Shown here piece after piece: positions 58,010 to 64,000 of a stretch of 64,000 bases of DNA (within the stretch, counting starts at the first letter, position 1; every line of letters starts with the position of its first letter). The translations under genes were made by a program, and so were the position numbers. This DNA is from Portulaca oleracea (taxonomy: Eukaryota; Streptophyta; Magnoliopsida; Caryophyllales; Portulacaceae). Location of the stretch: the NCBI GenBank assembly GCA_029582165.1, contig CM055872.1:31966761-32030760 (forward strand). Direction: 5' to 3'. The notes below the pieces were generated by a model. That model searched no databases. It saw nothing but the letters and a program-made list of their open reading frames with translations, and was not told where the DNA came from.

Positions 58010-58694
58010 GATCTTGAACGTATCCCTTGACTTGTTTTGTCAAATCATGCTTCAGCTTAGTCTTATTAGGAACGTATATCTTTTAACAGGTGGAGAATTC
58101 TTTTGATTCCAGCACCCTTTGTATGTAGGAGACTAGCCCCTCGTTGACCTTTTCATTTGGCACATATTCCTTTGTGAAGCGAGCCAATTCATTGAACTTG
58201 TTCGTGTATTGCATCACACTTTTTCCATTTTGGCGTTGAGATTCCTTTTGTTTAGCCCTTCGAAGGTGTTTGGGGTAGAATTTGTTACGTAATTCTTCGG
58301 TAAATGTATCTCATGTCCATTCAGCAGGTTCGTGTTTTTCTTTTGTGATTTCCCATCATATGTCTGTCGCCCTCACTTGCTTGTGGTTGGCACTTCGAGG
58401 GCCTCAAAATTTTCCCCATTTAGCGAATTCAATCTTCCAAGATAATCGAGTTCGTGTCTCCCCTGTATGTTCTGACGCCATACTTGGCAATCCATTCCGT
58501 CATCCTCCTACTCGCCTCTTTTGGGAGGGTACCGTTTTGTACCTTGGCTACTACTTGTTGGATGATTTTCCCCAGGACATTGAAGGATTCTTCCCTTTTC
58601 TGATCTGCCCTTGCGTCTTGAGTAGGTTGACGGTCGAGGCTCACATAAGCATAGGAGTGTTCCTCGCATTTTTGCATCTTTCATACACACATTT
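58010..58694 (-). pseudogene. Degenerate Ty3/gypsy gag
   Basis: The minus strand shows a retrotransposon gag domain spread over several frames. 'WIAKYGVRTYRGD' lies at about 58490, and 'LRNKFYPKHLRRAKQKESQR' followed by 'GKSVMQYTNKFNELARF' at about 58290-58180, the usual 'EF…Q…SV.EY..KF..L' pattern. Stops are frequent. It likely belongs to the element whose primer-binding site is at 61824-61835. Its edge lies about 300-450 bp from the NPR1 start, so the NPR1 promoter is hemmed in by it. Confidence 0.6.
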
Positions 58695-59394
58695 ACTTAC
58701 CTGATGAAACCCCTTGGTCCCTCCCTAGTTTTGACAAGAGCGGGTGCCAAGAGTGGGTAGGGGTAAGTGGGCATATAAGGGTGAAGAGGATAGTGTAGTG
58801 TTGGAGCAACATAAGGGTAAGTCATTGGTGGGTATGGAACGAGTGAATCCATCCAGGGTGTGCCACGGCTAGGACCACTACTACTGGGGCTTCCGGTGGA
58901 TAGGTGGGGAGAGCGACCAAGGCGACCAATATGGTGGGTGCCGAGGTGGTGGTAGAGGCTCCAGTGTTAAGGAAGGATCTTTGCATGGCTAAAGGGGGAA
59001 TACTTTCTAGAGAGGATAGGGGATCGGGCATAGCAAGGGCTTCAGAAGCATTTGCTTCGCCTATGGCTAAACTTTCTCCCTTTACAAAAATTCCTTCGTC
59101 TTCGAAGAACAGATCAAAAGTGCTTGATATTGGATTCTGGTACACCCCCTTGTAAGGTCCTGGGCTGGGTAAAGGTTAGAGGCCCCAGGAAATGCATTCA
59201 TCGCCCGATCGGGGGGCAGAAGGGGGGTATCCCGAGGTAGTTGTACACATCCCTCATTGCTAACCCCCTCTTTAAGATTTTCCAACAGCCCCCGTTCTCC
59301 ATGAAATGTGACACATGGTTTATAGGGTTCCCAGCGTTGGGGAAGTCTTAGTATTTGATTTTGAAGTAGGACCAAGGGGTTTCATCAGGTAAGT
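58695..59394. other. 700-bp segment bounded by perfect 26-bp inverted repeats
   Basis: 58695-58720 and 59369-59394 are exact inverted copies (ACTTACCTGATG… / …CATCAGGTAAGT). Inside are decayed open frames on the minus strand that I do not recognise. No target duplication is seen. Confidence 0.7.
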
Positions 59395-59790
59395 TGCCTA
59401 ACAGGGCTTGAGTTTTGAACATCCTATGCTTCAAGGGTATGTTGTTGTCCATATAATACACGTCTGCCATCAATAGGAAGACGCGGTCAATGTACTGTTA
59501 TGTAGTTTCATCCTCTCCGTCAGATAGGTTGTAGGGGTCCTTGTCGAGTTCCATCTAAAACAATTTAACAGACTCGTCAATTTTCATGACTCATTCACAT
59601 AATAGACTTGTTAATTTTAATACATGAGTAAGCCTTTATTTCATTGGTTGTCATGGTCCCACTCCTTGATTACTTGTATAGTTTATACACAAATTTAATA
59701 TACATTTCCTAACTCATCTTATCAAGGCTTATAGGTATTATCGAATCACCTTTTCTCCTCCGAGTTTTTGATGGCCTTGAGTGGCATGAC
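59395..59790 (-). pseudogene. Unrecognised decayed coding fragment
   Basis: From an ATG at about 59553 the minus strand reads a plausible protein ('MELDKDPYNLSDGEDETT', then 'IDRVFLLMADVYYMDNN') with an in-frame stop. It could be the N-terminal part of the neighbouring gag, but I do not recognise it. Confidence 0.35.
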
Positions 59791-61791
59791 TGATGGAGAC
59801 CATCTAACATAAGTCACAGCAGCATAAGCAATCCAGGGAGAATCAGACCAGGAGATGGAAGGTGATTCAGCAACAGCAGCAAGCCTTGTTGTGCAAAACT
59901 CAGCAGCTGCAGGAGAATTCCAGCAGAAACAACAGGCTTCCACAACCAGCAGCAGACCAAGGAGATTACAACAACCACCATCCCACCAACAACATCCATC
60001 CAGGCTTGTTACACCTTAATGAAACAAGTTCTGGCCAGCACAACCATCCATCCCACCAGCATTGGCCATTCAGGTCAATTCCAGTTCCCAATTATATTAG
60101 TCCAAACAGGCATCTTTCTCATTTCTGTATCTCTGAATTGAGGAAGATTCAACAAAGGTTCCCTAGGATATTTTTGTTCTTTGACATGCATTTTACAAGA
60201 CCAAGCCAAGTTCCAGCATGTTCGAGCAAGGTTTCTTTAAGTTACAAACACCAGAACAAGTCACCCTACAATCAAAAAATCACTGGGAGGTACTCTAACT
60301 TTTGGTGAAATGTTTTTAAGGTACCCCAACTTTTCAAAACTCATTTTGGGGTACCCTTACTTTTTGAGTTAGAAATTATTAGGTACGTTTTCGGTCATCA
60401 ATTTGGTTAAGTGACCGAAATACCCTTGTTCTTCCATTTTTTTAAGAAATATCCTTAAAGAAGAAGTGTAAGGGTATTTCGGCCACTTAATAAAATCGGT
60501 TTTTTGCCACAAATAATCCGTACTGAGGTGCTTGTGATTGAGAATAATCCAAAGTGACTTTTCAGCCACTAGCAATCTGTACTTTTTCACTATTTTCTCA
60601 TAGCAGTCCAGAATCACTTTCCGACACCGGAAAGCTGACGTGACGACCGGAAAGTATGTTTATTCATATTGCAAAAAGGAGATTTCCGGTCACTACGTCA
60701 GCTTTTCGGTGTCGCAAATTGATTCTAGACTGCTACGAGAAAATAGTGAAAAAGTACAAACTGTCAGTGGCCAAAAAGTCACTTTGGATTATTCCCAGTC
60801 ACAAGCCTCTCAGTACAGATTATTTGTGGCCAAAAATCTTAATAAAATTGATGGCCGCAAAAGTACCAAATAATTACTAACCCAAAAAGTAAGGGTACCT
60901 TAAAATGAGTTTTGAAAAGTTGGGGTACCAAAAAATAGTTTTCCCAAATATTGGGGTACCTCCGAGTAATTTTTTGCCCTACAATGGTTGTTTATTATAA
61001 GTTTTTGCACAACCCCAGTTCTAGGGCTAAGTTATTTAGTTCCAGCTTCAATGAAGGTTATTTAGGTCTTTCCCTACCTTCCTTAAGTTGTTGAGATTAC
61101 ATCCAGCCTAGGAAAGGCCCGAGAAAATTACTATGGTAACTTAGAATTACCCTCCTAGCTAGGAAAGGTTCTGATTGGCTGAATTTTCCAACTTTTGGGT
61201 TTGGTCCAATCAGAAGCCAACTTGTTTTCCTTTTGTTTTTCAATTGTATCCGGGTAAGTTAGATAGTATAAGATGTAATGTAATGTAATTACTTAAGTTC
61301 AGCAAGCTTAGGATTAGTAAGGGAGATTACTAGGTTACTTATAATTAAGGGCCTCTAATCAAACTGTTTAGGATTAGCTACATAAAGCAATGTATCCAGC
61401 AGCTTGCAAACTAATCAGTGATATTTTCAATAGCATCTTGAGCGCCTTTGTTGAGCCTCTCGTTTGTGAGTGACAGTAGACTCTCATTATGGTTGAATCT
61501 ACTTCAGTATCTAGGATTGACATTCCTAGTGGTGTGTGTAGAGCTCGATTGCTTTTGTGGTGGTGTGTCTGTATCCAATGAGGTAATCAAGTCCTTGCCC
61601 TTGTGTTTCATTCTATGGTGTGTCTGTATTAGAGTGAATACAAGTCTATCCTTTTCATTCCTTATCGGTTTGTCATCTATTCCAGCTAATTGCATTCAAT
61701 TAGCTTTGTTTTAAGTCATCAGTAAGTGTGTGTGATCTATGTGGTGTATTGTAAGGTCAATACTCTGATCTTTGTGACCTGACATACATCA
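59791..61791 (+). mobile_element. Solo LTR of the CRM-like gypsy family, with a MITE inside
   Basis: Starts TGATGGAGACCATC and ends 'ctctgatctttgtgacctgacatacatca'. It is the inverse orientation of the LTRs at 15837 and 21706 and about as diverged as a related subfamily. It shares the 'ggttaagttagat' and 'cttgagcgcctttg' stretches and the microsatellite-like CAGCAG region. The flanking pentamers ATGAC and ATGGC differ by one base. A 704-bp MITE sits at 60273-60976. Confidence 0.75.
60273..60976. mobile_element. 704-bp palindromic Mutator-type MITE
   Basis: Ends are CAAAAAATCACTGGGAGGTAC and GTACCTCCGAGTAATTTTTTG. The nine bases CCCTACAAT flank it exactly on both sides (60264-60272 and 60977-60985), the Mutator signature. 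The inverted repeats run deep (ORFs 60369-60617 minus and 60656-60880 plus are near-identical proteins reading from mirrored arms), so the whole element can fold into one hairpin. No transposase. Confidence 0.92.
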
Positions 61792-62092
61792 ATGGCAGGA
61801 ATGTTTGAAGTCGAGGAACGTGTGCTTTGATACCAAAATGTAACATCCTAATTTTTTTTTATTATATGTGCATGTATGTGCAAGTTCATCTAATATATGC
61901 CCGGGTTTTCTTACGAGTTAATTTTAACTAATGCATGGTTGGGGAGATGTGGGAACGAGGGTTACGAAATTGGCCTTATCTTTTGGGATCAAGGGGTTAC
62001 TTCCATTCTCGATGGCTCATGAGCAACTCTCTTAGGTATTCCCTCGTGCATGTCTCGAGTTTCCTAGAATCGGTCGAGTGAGCCTGAGATGG
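61792..62092 (-). mobile_element. Gypsy leader, primer-binding site and truncated LTR
   Basis: The minus strand reads TGGTATCAAAGC (61824-61835), three bases from an LTR edge at 61839 (TGTAACATCC on the plus strand). The LTR is cut at about 62092 by a further repeat. It is probably the 5' end of the gag element at 58.0-59.7 kb. Confidence 0.6.
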
Positions 62093-62618
62093 TGTAACAC
62101 CTCTAGATTAAACAATCTTCAAAAATTAAAGTTAAATATTGTTCGGTTGTGTAATTTTTGTTGTTTTTATGAGGTAAGGGTTGTCAGTCCACAGGGATGG
62201 GTGTTACGCTTGACGAGGAGATTGGTTTGTGTTTGGGGTTTTCTCAATTGCGGAAAGCGGTAAATTATGTAAGTGAAGCAATTAAACTAATCTAGACATG
62301 ATAATAATCAAGAAAGCAATAAAGATGAAAGCAATTAAAAAACAAGAAATAAGAAAGCAATAAAACTACAACTAGTAATGAAATTGGGAACAAGAGATTA
62401 TACCTTTGATGACCAAAATCTTCTAATCTTCAATCTACACTTGTAATTTCCCCCGAACAAACAAGAAATTGTGGATTGGATTTCCAAGGATCCCCAAATT
62501 CTCACTAGGAAGTAGAATTGGTAACCCTTGACCCTCCTCCCCACTAAAAGTGGATTGGGTGTGGCTATCACTAGAAAACTTGGAAAACAAGTCAACAATG
62601 GCACTTGAAAGGAGAGAC

Positions 62619-62650
<32 letters not shown>
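62619..62650. repeat. (GA)n microsatellite
   Basis: About 15 GA units with one interruption. Confidence 0.9.
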
Positions 62651-62653
<3 letters not shown>

Positions 62654-62954
62654 GCTTGTAAACTTCAATGGAAACTTGCTTGAATTGAGAAAGCTTGAAG
62701 AAAGTTTGAATGCAAATGCAAGAAATCAAGAAAGCTTGAAGAATAATTGAAAAATTGAAGAAAGATTAAAGCAAGATTAAAGGAAAGCAATTAAATCTAA
62801 TTCTAATCCTACTCTTAAAACTATGAAAAACTAGATAAAAGATAAGCTATAAATCTGAATCACATTAGGGTATTTATAGAAGAAGGAAAAATACAACCCA
62901 AACCCTAGAAATATAACCCTGACCCAGCACGCGCACACAATTCTGCAGCAGCCG

Positions 62955-63230
62955 ACAGTGTCGCGGGCGTGAAAGGGCACTTCTCGGGCGCGACCCGTCC
63001 CTGGTTGATTTCCATCGGTCGGCCTTTCATCGTCCGTCGCGGGCGCTACCTAAATGATTGTGGGCGCGACCTGGTAACGTCTCGGGCGCGACACAAAAAT
63101 TCACGCGGCGCGACCACGCCCGTCCGCAGCCCTCCGTCTGGTCGGTTGCCTTGGCGCGGTGTCTTGACGCGGCATCGGCTTTTCTCGGGCATGACAACCT
63201 TGACTCGGGCGCGACCTGCTTCTGCCTTTT
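62955..63230. repeat. CpG-rich cluster of TCGGGCGCGAC-like motifs
   Basis: About eight imperfect copies (e.g. 'gtcgcgggcg', 'tctcgggcgcgac', 'ctcgggcgcgacc') separated by 15-40 bp. The reverse complement resembles the GCGCCCGCGAC motifs in the nested gypsy LTRs at 14466-14620 and 26352-26525. Confidence 0.75.
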
Positions 63231-64000
63231 GCCCCTGTTTTGTGCCAAAAGTGGACAAGGAGTCTCCGGGTCGATTTCGTCTCGGTTCTCAGCTCGGGTT
63301 GACTCGGGAAATCGCTCGGGATTCCCTAAAAACCCTCAATTAAGCCCAAATTTCTTCTAATTCCTTATTTTCCTACAAAACACAAAATTATCATATATAA
63401 TATATAATTACAGGGTTTGAACAAGTAAAAACACCCTATAAAAGAGAATAATTCGGCTTGGAACGAGACCGGACACCACTCCCACACAAGAGTTTGCTCG
63501 CCCCGAACAAACTAAAAACAAAGATAAAAACAGAGAAAAAGAAACTAGAAACCCTAACTCACTTTCGCAGGAATCCCGGATGCATTTAGCACATGCATCA
63601 AGCCCTTTAAACCCCCTGGTAGCCCAGGTGGACAAGGAAGGTCTTGTGAGGGTTTATAGCAACTATACCCACAAAAGCCAAAGAAAAGGAGAGAGGGAAA
63701 GTGAAAAACACAACAAGGAAACGAAAAAGAAAAGAGAAAACAACTTGCTTCAAGGAATCATGCTATCGCAATCAAGAAAATGATACTAATCATCCAAAAG
63801 GAACCGTTGTGAGAACTACGAAAACACCTAACTCAAGCAATTGTCAATGTTAGAGATTTTCGACTCCCGACATCTCATGAAAAGCTAAATCCCATGTGCA
63901 CAAGTGCTTAGTGGGTTCCGAGTGATTCCGATCGATTCCCAAGAAAAACTCATCACATCCTAGCTCGAATCAAAGCGAAAAGGGATTTATTCAAGCAAAG

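Larger units (their letters stand above)
62093..64000. mobile_element. Unclassified repeat, LTR-like start, runs out of window
   Basis: Begins TGTAACACCTC, a common gypsy LTR start, and contains 'ttgtcagtccacagggatgg' of the type seen in plant repeats. It also has an AAGAAAGCAAT-rich stretch, a (GA)n run and a CpG-rich motif cluster at 62955-63230. Open frames over the CpG cluster are by-products. No gene is supported to the window end. Confidence 0.4.

Noticed and set aside
62969..63360. Overlapping ORFs on both strands over the CpG-rich cluster
   Set aside because: All three frames are open because of GC bias and repeated motifs; no domain is recognisable.

Overview
This window is repeat-rich nuclear DNA from a flowering plant, most likely a eudicot: AT-rich spacers, GT-AG introns, many nested LTR retrotransposons and small inverted-repeat transposons, and one recognisable host gene. 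I see no bacterial-type operon, rRNA, tRNA or CRISPR. The species cannot be named from the sequence.

Host gene. The minus strand from 57563 to 45344 carries a four-exon gene for NPR1, the BTB/ankyrin salicylic-acid receptor and transcription co-activator of systemic acquired resistance. The exons join in frame to 581 codons with GT-AG borders and no break. Intron 1 is about 7.5 kb, and most of it is transposon: a 3.6-kb solo LTR with a perfect 5-bp target duplication and a 1.3-kb foldback element. The upstream side of the gene is also built of retrotransposon debris (58.0-62.1 kb).

Left part (1-40.8 kb). Positions 1-3256 are the 3' part of a large gypsy LTR. A Stowaway MITE lies at 4710-4942. 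From 6587 to 40807 lies one Mutator-like element (MULE) with ~184-bp inverted termini and a degenerate 9-bp duplication, swollen to 34 kb by insertions. A minus-strand copia element (9776-31112) sits in its transposase gene. A plus-strand gypsy element (14037-27061, duplication GTGAC) sits in the copia element. Inside the gypsy lie a minus-strand, CRM-like gypsy element (15837-23055, duplication GTCCT) and a truncated LTR (24395-25755). Further right the MULE holds a Tat-like LTR fragment with a 50-bp minisatellite. That fragment is split by a coding-free element with ~3-kb LTRs (32454-38887, duplication ATATC). Near its right end the MULE also contains a small GRF-type zinc-finger ORF and a copia LTR.

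Middle spacer (40.8-45.2 kb). It holds a hAT-type non-autonomous element full of CGGTTAACCG-like motifs, a second MITE abutting it, and a probable third MITE.

Right part (57.6-64 kb). A degenerate minus-strand gypsy gag is followed by a solo LTR of the CRM-like family. A 704-bp palindromic Mutator-type MITE (duplication CCCTACAAT) has inserted into that solo LTR. Then come a truncated LTR with its primer-binding site and an unclassified repeat with a CpG-rich motif cluster. Apart from NPR1, almost every ORF belongs to decayed transposons or to low-complexity sequence.
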